Counted from the first letter of the stretch, positions 31,895 to 40,096 are shown. The stretch: DNA of 41,324 nt from Chitinophagales bacterium (GCA_015654695.1 JAATGJ010000072.1:1-41324), one strand, 5' to 3'. A program made the numbers and translations. Notes: generated from the sequence alone by a model not told the origin.

Positions 31895-33005
31895 TAACAA
31901 CGAAATAATGATTCTGGATTCTGTAGAACGTTATATCCGCGGAGAAATGAACCCTGACGAGAGGCTTTATTTTGAAAATCTCCGTAAAACAAATCCAGCC
32001 ATTGATCAGCTCGTAGTGGAACATACATTGTTCCTGCAGCAACTGAACCAGTTTGGTGACGCTCAAAAGTTCAAGGCGGCGCTGCATGATGTGCATATTG
32101 ATCTGTCAGAGCAAGGCAAGATCAATTCTGACAAATTAAGTGGTAAGGCCAAAGTAGTATATCTGTGGAAACGTTACAGGAGAGTGGCGGCGATTGCGGC
32201 TTCTATCGCCGGTATTACAGCTATCAGTATTTCCATGCTGGTAAATTCATTAACGCCGGCATTGAAAGATCCTAAAGTGCAGGAACTGGTTCATGAAGTG
32301 AAAACGATAAAAGACAACCAGAAACTTTTAGATCAGAAAATTGATAATGTTGATAACAAAACAAATCAGCAGCCTATTATCCCCACTCCTGTTCGTTTTA
32401 ATGGTACAGGTTTCCTGATTGATGCAAAAGGATTAATGATCACCAATGCGCATGTAGTAAAAAATTCAAGAAATATTTACATACAAAATAACAAAGGCGA
32501 CCAGTTTAAGGCCATCGTGTTAAAACTGGATATACTCCGTGATGTAGCCATTATTAAAATTGATGATGATCGCTTCAAACCTTCTTCATCTCTTCCGTAT
32601 GGTTTCCGCAAAAGCGCTTCCGATATCGCAGAGCCTATCTTCACACTAGGCTTTCCCCGGGATGAAATAGTGTATGGTGAAGGATATTTAAGCGCCAAAA
32701 CAGGTTTTAACGGAGATACGCTTAGCTGCCAGATCTCAGTTGATGCAAACCCCGGCAACAGCGGTGGGCCGGTATTTAACAGGAATGGGGAAGTAATAGG
32801 CATTTTGAGTACTAAAGAAAACCGTGCTGAGGGAGCTGTATTCGCCATTCAATCCAAATACATTTTTAAAGCGATGGATGAGTTGAAGAAAAATTCATTG
32901 TACGAAAATGCAAAAATAACTGCCAAGTCAAACGTAGGGGGATTAGATAAAGTACAACAGGTAAAGAAAATACAGGACTATATATTTATGGTAAAAGGTG
33001 ATTAA
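31887..33005 (+). CDS. Anti-sigma-like N-terminus fused to HtrA-type serine protease
   Basis: Protein of 372 residues in three parts. Residues 1-95 are cytoplasmic and resemble the anti-sigma domain found with ECF factors (DSVERYIRGEMNPDERLYFE). Residues about 99-121 form one transmembrane helix (AAIAASIAGITAISISMLV). A short coiled linker (130-157) leads to a trypsin-like S1C domain with the complete triad His189 (TNAHVV), Asp219 (RDVAIIKID) and Ser292 (GNSGGPVF). No PDZ domain follows, unlike DegP. It is coupled to the sigma gene by overlap. The layout suggests that an external protease domain senses or triggers release of the sigma factor; this is inference from architecture. Confidence 0.85.
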   Translation: MNDNNEIMILDSVERYIRGEMNPDERLYFENLRKTNPAIDQLVVEHTLFLQQLNQFGDAQKFKAALHDVHIDLSEQGKINSDKLSGKAKVVYLWKRYRRVAAIAASIAGITAISISMLVNSLTPALKDPKVQELVHEVKTIKDNQKLLDQKIDNVDNKTNQQPIIPTPVRFNGTGFLIDAKGLMITNAHVVKNSRNIYIQNNKGDQFKAIVLKLDILRDVAIIKIDDDRFKPSSSLPYGFRKSASDIAEPIFTLGFPRDEIVYGEGYLSAKTGFNGDTLSCQISVDANPGNSGGPVFNRNGEVIGILSTKENRAEGAVFAIQSKYIFKAMDELKKNSLYENAKITAKSNVGGLDKVQQVKKIQDYIFMVKGD

Positions 33006-33024
33006 CCCTATCAGATATATAAAT

Positions 33025-33053
33025 GAGAAAGCCGCCTTTCGGGCGGCTTTCTC
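33025..33053. terminator. Bidirectional terminator after the sigma/protease pair
   Basis: Perfect 12-base stem GAGAAAGCCGCC/GGCGGCTTTCTC with a TTTCG loop between two convergent genes. The stem ends in TTTCTC on the plus strand and its complement on the other, so it serves both directions. Confidence 0.88.
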
Positions 33054-33076
33054 TATAAAGACAGGTTAGTATTCTT

Positions 33077-33973
33077 TTAACTCCAGAGACGCTCAGGATA
33101 TTCACCACTGTTAATCAGTGCATGTAAACTTTTTTCCACAGCGGGCGCATCCTCTTTATACGTTACACCAAACCATTCTGACGCAGTGGGTATTACTTCG
33201 ATAGTACCGCCTTCCTGTATGAAACGATCAGCCACGATGGGAATAAAGAACTCCGACTTGGGGTCGTTGATATTATTTTGCAAAAACTCCCTGAATACTT
33301 TTTGTGTATAAGAAAAAAAGGAGGGATGAAAGCACCAGAAATTCATGGATACACTGGTATCGCGGGCCAGTTCATGCGGTTCCTGGTTATCATTACAAAG
33401 AATCTTACCTTCTTTTTCAGAAATATTAAGACGCTCAGAAATGGAAGCAAGATTGCCATTACTATCAAGCGTACAAACACCCCGGTTTACAGTACCATGA
33501 TCGGATAATGTCTTCAGCAGGTCATAACCAATGATAGCATTATTACTTTCCGTGCAATCGTTTATTAAAAAATCGGCTGCATCCTGGAAAGCCGACTGAC
33601 CATAAAAATCATCTGCGTTTATTACAGCAAAAGGTTCTTTTACTGCATCCATAGCACAAAGCACCGCATGGGCGGTACCCCAGGGCTTTTTCCTCTCTTC
33701 CGGGATAACAGTGCCTTCAGTAAAGCTTGCTATTTCCTGGAATACATATTCAATAGCGATGCGGCCATCCAGCTTAGGTTCAAATATGTTTTTAAAGTCG
33801 TCGGCAAATTCACGGCGGATGATAAAGGCAACTTTCCCAAATCCTGCACGAATAGCATCATAAATAGAATAATCCATGATCGTTTCACCACCGGGACCGA
33901 ATCCCTGTATCTGTTTCATACTTCCATAACGTGACGCCATGCCGGCTGCGAGTATTACTAATGTAGGCTGCAT
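33077..33973 (-). CDS. Sugar-phosphate nucleotidyltransferase-like protein
   Basis: Nucleotidyltransferase of 298 residues with a GT-A/Rossmann-like fold. The N-terminal nucleotide-binding signature LVILAAGMASRYGSMKQIQ and the metal-site region AVINADDFYG are clear. PWGTAHAVLCA also fits sugar nucleotidyltransferases. No left-handed helix acyltransferase domain follows. The sugar and nucleotide specificity cannot be read from sequence. It is a single-gene unit ending at a shared hairpin terminator and diverging from the ACC deaminase-like gene. Confidence 0.82.
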   Translation of the reverse strand: MQPTLVILAAGMASRYGSMKQIQGFGPGGETIMDYSIYDAIRAGFGKVAFIIRREFADDFKNIFEPKLDGRIAIEYVFQEIASFTEGTVIPEERKKPWGTAHAVLCAMDAVKEPFAVINADDFYGQSAFQDAADFLINDCTESNNAIIGYDLLKTLSDHGTVNRGVCTLDSNGNLASISERLNISEKEGKILCNDNQEPHELARDTSVSMNFWCFHPSFFSYTQKVFREFLQNNINDPKSEFFIPIVADRFIQEGGTIEVIPTASEWFGVTYKEDAPAVEKSLHALINSGEYPERLWS

Positions 33974-33982
33974 ATATAACTT

Positions 33983-33990
33983 TAAATTTG
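33983..33990 (+). promoter_or_regulatory. -7 box for the ACC deaminase-like gene
   Basis: TAAATTTG fits TAnnTTTG and lies 48 bases before the ATG in the short divergent gap. Confidence 0.45.
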
Positions 33991-34038
33991 CGGGACGAAA
34001 TTAGTTGAAAATAATTAAGCTGTTCATTCTTTTTCTAC

Positions 34039-34917
34039 ATGCATTTGTCATTTGATCATATTACAATTGACCCCGTTAATTTATTTGCTCAAAAAAATAT
34101 TGCTGTTTCTGTAGTAAGGCTGGACAAAATTCATACCGTCATTTCCGGTAACAAATGGTTCAAACTGCAGCGCTACCTGGAAGATGCCGACAAGCTGAAT
34201 AAAAAAAAGATCGTCACATTCGGCGGGACGTATTCAAATCACATCGTTGCAGTAGCGGCAGCCTGTAAAATGAACGGACTGGCTTCAGCAGGTATTATCC
34301 GTGGAGAAAGACCGAAGCTTCTTTCTCATACATTGGTACAGGCAGAGGAATATGGCATGCAATTACATTTTATCAGCCGGGAGGATTATAATAAGAAAAT
34401 CATTCCGTATTCATTACAACAGGATGAAAACTATCTTATCAATGAGGGTGGGTATGGTGAAAAAGGCGCCTTCGGCGCCGCTGCTATTCTAAATTATTCC
34501 GGTAAAGATTTTACACATTGCTGTTGCGCTGTTGGTACAGGAACGATGATGGCCGGTTTGATACAGGCTGTATCACCGTATCAAAAAGTAATTGGCATCA
34601 GTGTGTTAAAAAATAACTTTGAACTGGAAGAAAATGTCCGGGCATTGACCAAAAATGCACGAAAGGAAGGTCAGATCATACATGATTATCACTTTGGCGG
34701 CTATGCTAAACATACACCGGCATTGATCCATTTTATGAATGACTTTTACCGGCAAACAGTCATCCCTTCCGACTTTGTTTATACCGGCAAACTCTTCTAT
34801 GCTGTAAGCGACCTGGTAAAAAACAATTTTTTCCCGGCAGGCAGCCGGTTGCTTTTGATCCATAGCGGTGGACTACAGGGAAATGATTCGCTGAAAAAAG
34901 GAACGTTAATCTATTAA
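34039..34917 (+). CDS. ACC deaminase / D-cysteine desulfhydrase family protein
   Basis: Fold-type II PLP enzyme of 292 residues. The PLP lysine is Lys39 in ISGNKWFKLQRYL; the next conserved segment TFGGTYSNHIVAVAAACK holds the Asn-His pair that stacks on the cofactor. CCAVGTGTMMAGL is the phosphate-binding glycine loop and LLIHSGGLQG the C-terminal motif. Members either deaminate 1-aminocyclopropane-1-carboxylate or remove sulfide from D-cysteine, and the two are not separable without the active-site tyrosine comparison. At 292 residues it is shorter than the 330-340 of characterised ACC deaminases, in line with Bacteroidota members. Confidence 0.85.
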   Translation: MHLSFDHITIDPVNLFAQKNIAVSVVRLDKIHTVISGNKWFKLQRYLEDADKLNKKKIVTFGGTYSNHIVAVAAACKMNGLASAGIIRGERPKLLSHTLVQAEEYGMQLHFISREDYNKKIIPYSLQQDENYLINEGGYGEKGAFGAAAILNYSGKDFTHCCCAVGTGTMMAGLIQAVSPYQKVIGISVLKNNFELEENVRALTKNARKEGQIIHDYHFGGYAKHTPALIHFMNDFYRQTVIPSDFVYTGKLFYAVSDLVKNNFFPAGSRLLLIHSGGLQGNDSLKKGTLIY

Positions 34918-34937
34918 ACTTTGTTACATACCTGTAT

Positions 34938-34945
34938 TATCTTTG
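34938..34945 (+). promoter_or_regulatory. -7 box for the secreted protein gene at 34992
   Basis: TATCTTTG matches TAnnTTTG, 47 bases before the ATG and 21 bases after the preceding stop. A TTTG lies 14 bases upstream, shorter than the usual spacing. Confidence 0.45.
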
Positions 34946-34991
34946 ACCATAACTGGCAAAAATGATCCAAACCCTGAGCCACACGCTGAAT

Positions 34992-35705
34992 ATGAAAAAA
35001 ACGGTACTGATCTTATTCTCACTTGTTACTTCCCTGTACCTGCAGGCACAGGATACACTCCCAAATTTTTCCCTAACCAACGCCGGCAGCAACCGCATCG
35101 TTGTTGGCTGGACAAATACATTTGAAACCATCAGGCAAATCAGTATCCAGCGTTCATTTGACAGTGTTAAAAATTTTAAGACCATTCTTACTGTTCCGGA
35201 TGCTACTACACTGCAAAATGGTTATGTGGATACAAAAGCCACCAATGATCACATGTTTTATCGCCTGTATATTTTATTAGACAAAGGTGTTTATCTTTTC
35301 AGCGATGCAAAAAAACCTGTTTGGGATACTTCAACAGTAAGAAAATTGGGATCACCGGGCAATCCATCTTTAACACTACCGGTAATTCCGAATGACCCTG
35401 TCTCAACTAACCCTGTAGTTTATAATAATATCGCAAAGACTGAATTATGGGTTCCCTCAAAATTCGTTTATACTTTTAAAGATGGCTATATCCGCATCAG
35501 CCTGCCGGAAGAAGATGACAAAAAATACAACATCAAATTTTTTACTGAGGACAACACACCGCTGTTCGAACTGAAAGATGTAAAAGAAAGGAATTTTAAA
35601 ATCGAAAAAGCCAGTTTCTATAAAGCCGGCTGGTTCAAATTTGAATTATACGAAGATGGTAAGCTAAAAGAGAAGAATAAGTTTTATTTGCCGAAGGAGT
35701 TCTAG
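34992..35705 (+). CDS. Secreted protein with FN3-like domain, unknown
   Basis: Exported protein of 237 residues with signal peptide KKTVLILFSLVTSLYLQAQ; the ATG at 34992 is chosen for this reason over one at 34962. Residues about 25-110 resemble a fibronectin type III domain (RIVVGWTNTFETIRQISIQR, FYRLYILLDKGVYLFS). Residues 150-235 form another beta-rich module (YIRISLPEEDDKKYNIKFF, WFKFELYEDGKLKEKN). No catalytic motif. It may be an adhesin or an envelope protein; the exact role is unknown. It stands alone and converges on lipB. Confidence 0.65.
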   Translation: MKKTVLILFSLVTSLYLQAQDTLPNFSLTNAGSNRIVVGWTNTFETIRQISIQRSFDSVKNFKTILTVPDATTLQNGYVDTKATNDHMFYRLYILLDKGVYLFSDAKKPVWDTSTVRKLGSPGNPSLTLPVIPNDPVSTNPVVYNNIAKTELWVPSKFVYTFKDGYIRISLPEEDDKKYNIKFFTEDNTPLFELKDVKERNFKIEKASFYKAGWFKFELYEDGKLKEKNKFYLPKEF

Positions 35706-35727
35706 AGAAACAGGAATAAGCAATGGA

Positions 35728-35768
35728 CAACAGGCAAATTGAATCCGGTATTTATTCATTGCCTGTTG
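35728..35768. terminator. Hairpin between convergent genes
   Basis: Ten-base stem CAACAGGCAA/TTGCCTGTTG with a 21-base loop, then CCAGTTGTCAATTTTTTT on the plus strand. It lies between two convergent stops. The long loop makes it also a candidate dispersed repeat. Confidence 0.55.
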
Positions 35769-35775
35769 CCAGTTG

Positions 35776-36525
35776 TCAATTTTTTTCATCTCTTAACTCT
35801 GTATTAAATACCTTTTCAAAATTCCTTTTTACTTTCTCTTTAGCTTCTTCAAAATCAACTTTCCGGCCAAGTTCTTTCTCAATGGAAGTAACCTGCTTGT
35901 TCTGGATACCACAGGGAATGATAAAATTAAAATAACCCAGGTCTGTATTTACATTTAGTGCGAAGCCATGCATGGTGATCCATCGGCTGCTACGCACACC
36001 GATAGCGCAAATCTTTCTTTCTTTTCCCGGCTTGTCCGCATCTATCCATACGCCCGTTTCTCCCTTTGATCTTCCCGCCTCTATTCCATATTCCGCCAGT
36101 GTAAGAATGATCATTTCTTCCAGGTTGCGTAAATACTTTCCTATATCTGTATAAAATTTTTCCAGGTCAAGAATCGGGTAGCCTACGATCTGTTGTGGTC
36201 CGTGAAAAGTAATATCGCCGCCGCGATTGGTACGAAAGAACTCAATACCTTTCATGTACCGCATTTCTTCATTGATAAGAACATTTTCAATATTACCGCT
36301 CTTGCCCAATGTATAGACCGGAGGATGTTCTACAAGAAGGAAGTAATGCTGAGTCTGAAGTTCAGAGTCGGGAGCCGGAAGTTGATTCTCTATAACTACT
36401 AACTCCTGACTATAAACTAATGACTTTTTCCTCACATTTTCCTGTAATAGCCGCTCCTGGTAATCCCAGGCGGTTTTGTAGTCCATTATCCCCAGATCAC
36501 GAAATATGACTTCCTGTTTGCTCAT
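35776..36525 (-). CDS. lipB: Octanoyltransferase
   Basis: Transfers octanoyl from acyl carrier protein to lipoyl domains, the first step of lipoate synthesis. The catalytic Cys205 is in IIPCGIQNKQVTS, Lys171 in RKICAIGV, and RGGDITFHGPQQIVGYP is the substrate loop; the fourth residue of the usual HGPGQ is Gln here. LVEHPPVYTLGKSG is also typical. The protein has 249 residues. Residues about 34-59 (KSLVYSQELVVIENQLPAPD and on) form an unusual stretch encoded by repeat-like DNA (36349-36426). The ATG sits close behind a TAAATTTG box. Confidence 0.92.
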   Translation of the reverse strand: MSKQEVIFRDLGIMDYKTAWDYQERLLQENVRKKSLVYSQELVVIENQLPAPDSELQTQHYFLLVEHPPVYTLGKSGNIENVLINEEMRYMKGIEFFRTNRGGDITFHGPQQIVGYPILDLEKFYTDIGKYLRNLEEMIILTLAEYGIEAGRSKGETGVWIDADKPGKERKICAIGVRSSRWITMHGFALNVNTDLGYFNFIIPCGIQNKQVTSIEKELGRKVDFEEAKEKVKRNFEKVFNTELRDEKN

Positions 36526-36532
36526 TATAGTA

Positions 36533-36540
36533 CAAATTTA
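36533..36540 (-). promoter_or_regulatory. -7 box for lipB
   Basis: TAAATTTG on the minus strand fits TAnnTTTG and lies eight bases before the lipB ATG, implying a very short 5' leader. Confidence 0.45.
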
Positions 36541-36561
36541 TCAATTGGCGGGGACTTATGT

Positions 36562-36569
36562 TACTTTTG
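36562..36569 (+). promoter_or_regulatory. -7 box for a putative RNA gene
   Basis: TACTTTTG matches TAnnTTTG and is followed by GCGGG. It reads into a region without an open frame but with long-range base pairing. It is too far (about 355 bases) from the next gene to be an obvious promoter for it. Confidence 0.45.
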
Positions 36570-36574
36570 CGGGA

Positions 36575-36750
36575 TTATGGTCTATCAAAGACCCATAAGG
36601 ACAAACCTTAATAGAAAATAATCAAAATACTGACTTAACCTTATTAGTATATAAAACAGGGCCTCCCTTTTTTCAGGATGCGTTGCCCGAATAAGGTAAT
36701 AAGGTGGAGGGGGTACGTGATGTACTACTTTTCTACTAAGGTTTTACGTT
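36575..36750 (+). ncRNA. Candidate structured RNA, possibly 6S-like
   Basis: In the largest gene-free interval of the window (36526-36924) this stretch has no coding frame but extensive pairing. A 5' hairpin GGTCT/AGACC lies at 36579-36593. A 16-base closing stem with one mismatch joins 36603-36618 (AAACCTTAATAGAAAA) to 36729-36744 (TTTTCTACTAAGGTTT). Inside, CCTTATT (36639-36645) pairs with AATAAGG (36690-36696), separated from the closing stem by large unpaired flanks, with a further GGGC/GCCC hairpin at the tip. Closing stem, open bubble and inner arm is the 6S RNA plan, and the size fits. Promoter-like boxes lie before (36562) and after it (36810). The 6S label is a hypothesis; strand is inferred from the promoter. 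Confidence 0.4.
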
Positions 36751-36809
36751 ACAGTTGATATTTACCTTTCACGAACAGCATGAACAATAGATATAACGAA
36801 ATCAAAAGA

Positions 36810-36817
36810 TAACTTTG
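36810..36817 (+). promoter_or_regulatory. -7 box for the pseudouridine synthase gene
   Basis: TAACTTTG matches TAnnTTTG; transcription would begin near 36823, giving a leader of about 100 bases to the ATG at 36925. This separates the gene from the putative RNA upstream. Confidence 0.5.
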
Positions 36818-36924
36818 CAAACACTGAATAGTGAACAGAATCCTGAATGAAGCCCTTCGCTTTGCTATCGGTAAAATTGCAATGAAGTTGACAGTAGTAC
36901 TATAGTTAGTTAACAAATAAAATT

Positions 36925-37989
36925 ATGTCAAACGAACAATATAAAGAAGAAGAGGTGTCGCCGGAAGTCAATGATGATCTGTATGAACGCTTTTCCATTA
37001 CGATTGATAAAGGACAAGAACCCCTGCGGATTGATAAATTCCTGACAAGCCGGATAGAACATGCCACCCGTAACAAAGTACAACAAGCGTTGAATGCGGG
37101 GATGGTGATGGTGAACGGGAAAGAAGTGCGGCCCAATTATAAAATAAAACCGGCTGACGAGATCATTGTGTATTCGGATATGAGTCCTGAAGAAACAGAT
37201 GTGGTGCCTGAGAAAATGACGCTGAACATCGCCTACGAAGACGACCAGATCATGATGATCAATAAACCACCGGGCATGGTAGTGCATCCGGGGAGCGGCA
37301 ACTATACCGGTACATTGCTTAATGGTGTGGCCTGGTATATGAAAGAAAAAAATCCTGATTTTACGGAAGATACTGTACCCCGGTTTGGGTTGGTACACCG
37401 GATTGATAAAAATACGAGCGGCCTGCTGGTACTGGCCAAGACGGATAAGGCCATGCGGTTTTTAGCTAAACAATTTTTTGATCATACCATCCGGCGTGAG
37501 TATGTGGCGTTGGTGTGGGGCGATATGAAAAATGATGAAGGCACTATCATAGCGCATGTAGGCCGCCATCTTCGTTCAAGAAAACTATTTGAAGCCTATC
37601 CTGACGGAGAACATGGTAAGGAGGCAATCACGCATTATAAAGTGCTGGAACGTTTTGGGTATCTCACCCTTGTTCAATGTATACTGGAAACCGGTCGTAC
37701 ACACCAGATAAGAGTACACATGAAATATATCGGGCATCCTTTGTTCAACGATGATTTTTATGGTGGTGATAAGATCGTAAAAGGAACGGTGTATGCCAAA
37801 TACAAACAGTTTGTTGAAAACTGTTTTGCGATTTGTCCGCGGCAGGCATTACATGCAAAGACACTTGGATTCATTCATCCTGAGACCGGGAAAGAAGTTT
37901 TCTTTGATACCGAATTACCGGAAGATATAGCCCAGGTGATTGATAAATGGAGGAAATATTCAACTACGGTGGGTAGCGCTAAAAGCTGA
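36925..37989 (+). CDS. rluD: RNA pseudouridine synthase, RluA/RluD family
   Basis: Isomerises uridines in 23S rRNA or tRNA. The N-terminal S4 RNA-binding domain spans about residues 33-92 (RIDKFLTSRIEHATRNKVQQ, GMVMVNGKEVRPNYKIKPAD). The catalytic domain holds VHRIDKNTSGLLVLAKT with Asp161 as nucleophile. EYVALVWG, LETGRTHQIRVHMKYIGHPL and the final RQALHAKTLGFIHP match the family throughout. S4 plus catalytic domain indicates the RluD/RluC branch, and RluD is the likeliest function. The first 20 residues are acidic and not conserved. It ends at a hairpin shared with the next, convergent gene. Confidence 0.9.
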   Translation: MSNEQYKEEEVSPEVNDDLYERFSITIDKGQEPLRIDKFLTSRIEHATRNKVQQALNAGMVMVNGKEVRPNYKIKPADEIIVYSDMSPEETDVVPEKMTLNIAYEDDQIMMINKPPGMVVHPGSGNYTGTLLNGVAWYMKEKNPDFTEDTVPRFGLVHRIDKNTSGLLVLAKTDKAMRFLAKQFFDHTIRREYVALVWGDMKNDEGTIIAHVGRHLRSRKLFEAYPDGEHGKEAITHYKVLERFGYLTLVQCILETGRTHQIRVHMKYIGHPLFNDDFYGGDKIVKGTVYAKYKQFVENCFAICPRQALHAKTLGFIHPETGKEVFFDTELPEDIAQVIDKWRKYSTTVGSAKS

Positions 37990-37994
37990 ACCCG

Positions 37995-38035
37995 GAGGTC
38001 AGAGGTCAGACTTCCGACTTCCGACCTCTGACCTC
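37995..38035. terminator. Long hairpin between convergent genes
   Basis: Perfect 13-base stem GAGGTCAGAGGTC/GACCTCTGACCTC with a 15-base loop (ACTTCCGACTTCC inside), then ATTTTT on the plus strand. It is internally repetitive and overlaps the stop codon of the minus-strand gene, so it is both a likely terminator and a member of a dispersed repeat type. Confidence 0.75.
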
Positions 38036-38972
38036 ATTTTTCAAAATCAAACAGCGTAGCCGTAAACACTCCTCTTTCTCTTTTTTTAAATAGCACATCC
38101 CAGTTGCCGTTGTAACGAAGAACTTTCGGAACCAGGTATTCTCCGAATTTTGTCATCTGTACTTCCATGTGAACGCTGAAATCATAGACACCGGCCTTGT
38201 AACTCATATCATAATTGCGGGCGACTACTTCCATCGTTTTTGCGTTGAACCAGGTGATCATATTATCAATGACGATATTGTCTTTTTCACTTCCTGAGAG
38301 GTTTTCCCTTGCTTTGACTGAAAAGATATAACAGGATTGGCCCTCATAATCCTGCTGGTCAATAGCGAAATCGTAATACACCGCTACATCGGGATCAAAG
38401 ATGTTTATTTTACTACCAATAAAAGGAATCCCCGGTATTTTTTTACCCGGATTGAAGAAAAGTTTCTTTAACTGCTCTTTATGTTTGTCTATACCGCTTT
38501 TTCCTTTGGCGGCAAATGTGATGCCTTTTACAATGTTCGTCTCGCCACACACTTTTTCTTTCGTAAAAAAAAGACCGGCATATAATTGCGCTGTGTAGTA
38601 ATTGTAATTTTTATCCTTATCATAAAAATCACCGCTGGTTGTTTCTTCCAGCACATCCATCGTACGGCAACCATTGGCCCGGTTCTGGCGGGTCTTGCTT
38701 TGAAGACCTGCTTTTTGTTTTCCTTTTTTATCTGTAATGCGGATATCGTTAAGTGAAGTAAACCCGAGTACCCTGAGATTCCGGAATGCTTTATAAAAAG
38801 TAGTGTCTTCTTTTACACGTTCAATAAATTTAGGGACATTTATATCTGTGCGAACCACTACTTCAGAAAGGTTGATCATCCGGGCCAGCCGCTCATTATC
38901 CAGTGAATCTTCCTGTGCATGACAAAAAATAAGGATGAAAAAAGAAGATACAAAAAGAAGAAGTTTTTTCAT
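38034..38972 (-). CDS. Secreted protein, unknown
   Basis: Exported protein of 312 residues with signal peptide KKLLLFVSSFFILIFCHAQ. No family recognised. The mature part is mixed alpha/beta with Tyr-rich stretches (DFYDKDKNYNYYTAQLYAGL) and a C-terminal half of alternating strands (VDMITWFNAKTMEV-like spacing, YDFSVHMEVQMTKFGEYLVP, FTATLFDFEK) reminiscent of outer-membrane-associated or lipocalin-like proteins, though this is only an impression. Its last codons are encoded by the start of a hairpin repeat. It lies 53 bases after the deformylase gene on the same strand. Confidence 0.6.
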   Translation of the reverse strand: MKKLLLFVSSFFILIFCHAQEDSLDNERLARMINLSEVVVRTDINVPKFIERVKEDTTFYKAFRNLRVLGFTSLNDIRITDKKGKQKAGLQSKTRQNRANGCRTMDVLEETTSGDFYDKDKNYNYYTAQLYAGLFFTKEKVCGETNIVKGITFAAKGKSGIDKHKEQLKKLFFNPGKKIPGIPFIGSKINIFDPDVAVYYDFAIDQQDYEGQSCYIFSVKARENLSGSEKDNIVIDNMITWFNAKTMEVVARNYDMSYKAGVYDFSVHMEVQMTKFGEYLVPKVLRYNGNWDVLFKKRERGVFTATLFDFEK

Positions 38973-39025
38973 AGTGGAAGAACTTTTCTAACCCGAAACT
39001 CATAACCCCAAACCCATAACGTTTT

Positions 39026-39610
39026 TTACTTCTCCGGGAAAAGCATTTTATAATCAACTTTTATATTACCCTTTGAGATGTCGGTGAGTTTGCCTTTCAT
39101 CAGTTTTCTTTTGAGCGGCGAAATATGATCTATAAATAATTTACCCTCGATATGATCATACTCATGAAGAATGACCCTTGCGGTAATACCCGTAAATGAT
39201 CGTATGTGCGAATCAAATTTTTCATCCCGGTACTGCAACGTAACGGTGGCCTGGCGTTTAATGTCTTCCCGTATCCTGGGGATGCTCAGGCATCCTTCAT
39301 TGTACGGCCATTCTTTGCCTTCAAGCTCTACAACATGCGCATTGATAAAGACGCCTTTCATACCCGGTGCATCGGGGTATCCTCCATCTTCTTCATCTTC
39401 TTCCATAGAACGGAATATCTGTTCCGTATCAATGACGAATAACCGTATGTCTTTATTCACCTGCGGCGCAGCCAGTCCTACACCGTTGCTGGCGTACATG
39501 GTTTCCCACATATCAGCGATTAGTTTTTCCAGATTAGGAAAACCGGGTGTAATATCCATAGCTACTTTTCTAAGTACCGGGTGACCGTATGCAACGATGG
39601 GAAGAATCAT
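39026..39610 (-). CDS. def: Peptide deformylase
   Basis: Removes the formyl group from nascent proteins. The 194 residues show all three metal-site motifs: GVGLAAPQV (43-51), EGCLSIP with Cys107, and HEYDH with His149, Glu150 and His153 (QxxHExxD/H-type). An acidic insertion, EEDEEDGGYPDAPG (about 70-83), precedes the second motif and is common in Bacteroidota enzymes. It follows ruvX by 72 bases on the same strand; the two housekeeping genes are often adjacent in this phylum. Confidence 0.95.
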   Translation of the reverse strand: MILPIVAYGHPVLRKVAMDITPGFPNLEKLIADMWETMYASNGVGLAAPQVNKDIRLFVIDTEQIFRSMEEDEEDGGYPDAPGMKGVFINAHVVELEGKEWPYNEGCLSIPRIREDIKRQATVTLQYRDEKFDSHIRSFTGITARVILHEYDHIEGKLFIDHISPLKRKLMKGKLTDISKGNIKVDYKMLFPEK

Positions 39611-39682
39611 CAGATTAATTTATAAGTTAACAGGTTGATGGGTTAACGGGGCAAAGTTAATTCTTATCAACGTATCAACCGC

Positions 39683-40096
39683 TTAACGTGCTGACCCCAT
39701 ATACTCCTGGAGAATGATGGTAGCGGCTATTTCATCAACCATCGCCTTGTTCCGCCGCTGTTTTTTAGATAGCCCCATCTCCAGCATGGAATCTTTGGCC
39801 ATTTTAGAAGTAAAACGTTCATCTACCTTTTTGATGGGAATAGCAGGAAAATTCTTTTGCAGTTCTTTGATACATTTTTCTACCAGCGGCGTGGCATGTG
39901 TGTCAGAATCGTCCATATTTTTGGGTTCACCGATAATGATCAGCTCCACCTGTTCTTTGTTAAAATAATCTTTCAGAAAAGGAATGAGTTGTTTGGATTC
40001 CACCGTTGTCAACCCGGTAGCGATGATCTGCAAACGATCAGTGACGGCGAGGCCGGTGCGTTTGAGACCATAATCTATAGCGATGATGCGGGGCAT
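39683..40096 (-). CDS. ruvX: Holliday junction resolvase-like protein (YqgF/RuvX)
   Basis: RNase H-fold nuclease of 137 residues implicated in 16S rRNA 5' maturation and possibly junction resolution. IIAIDYGLKRTGLAV at the N-terminus holds the first catalytic Asp. IIGEPKNMDDSDTH supplies the Glu, VDERFTSKMA the next conserved Asp-Glu-Arg, and KAMVDEIAATIILQEYM the C-terminal Asp. The length matches the family (about 138). It is upstream of def on the minus strand. Confidence 0.94.
   Translation of the reverse strand: MPRIIAIDYGLKRTGLAVTDRLQIIATGLTTVESKQLIPFLKDYFNKEQVELIIIGEPKNMDDSDTHATPLVEKCIKELQKNFPAIPIKKVDERFTSKMAKDSMLEMGLSKKQRRNKAMVDEIAATIILQEYMGSAR

Noticed and set aside
36526-36924. tmRNA, RNase P RNA or SRP RNA in the large gap
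   Set aside because: No tRNA-like 3' end, no tag frame, no conserved RNase P core or SRP GNAR loop was seen; the size of the paired core is about 140 bases.
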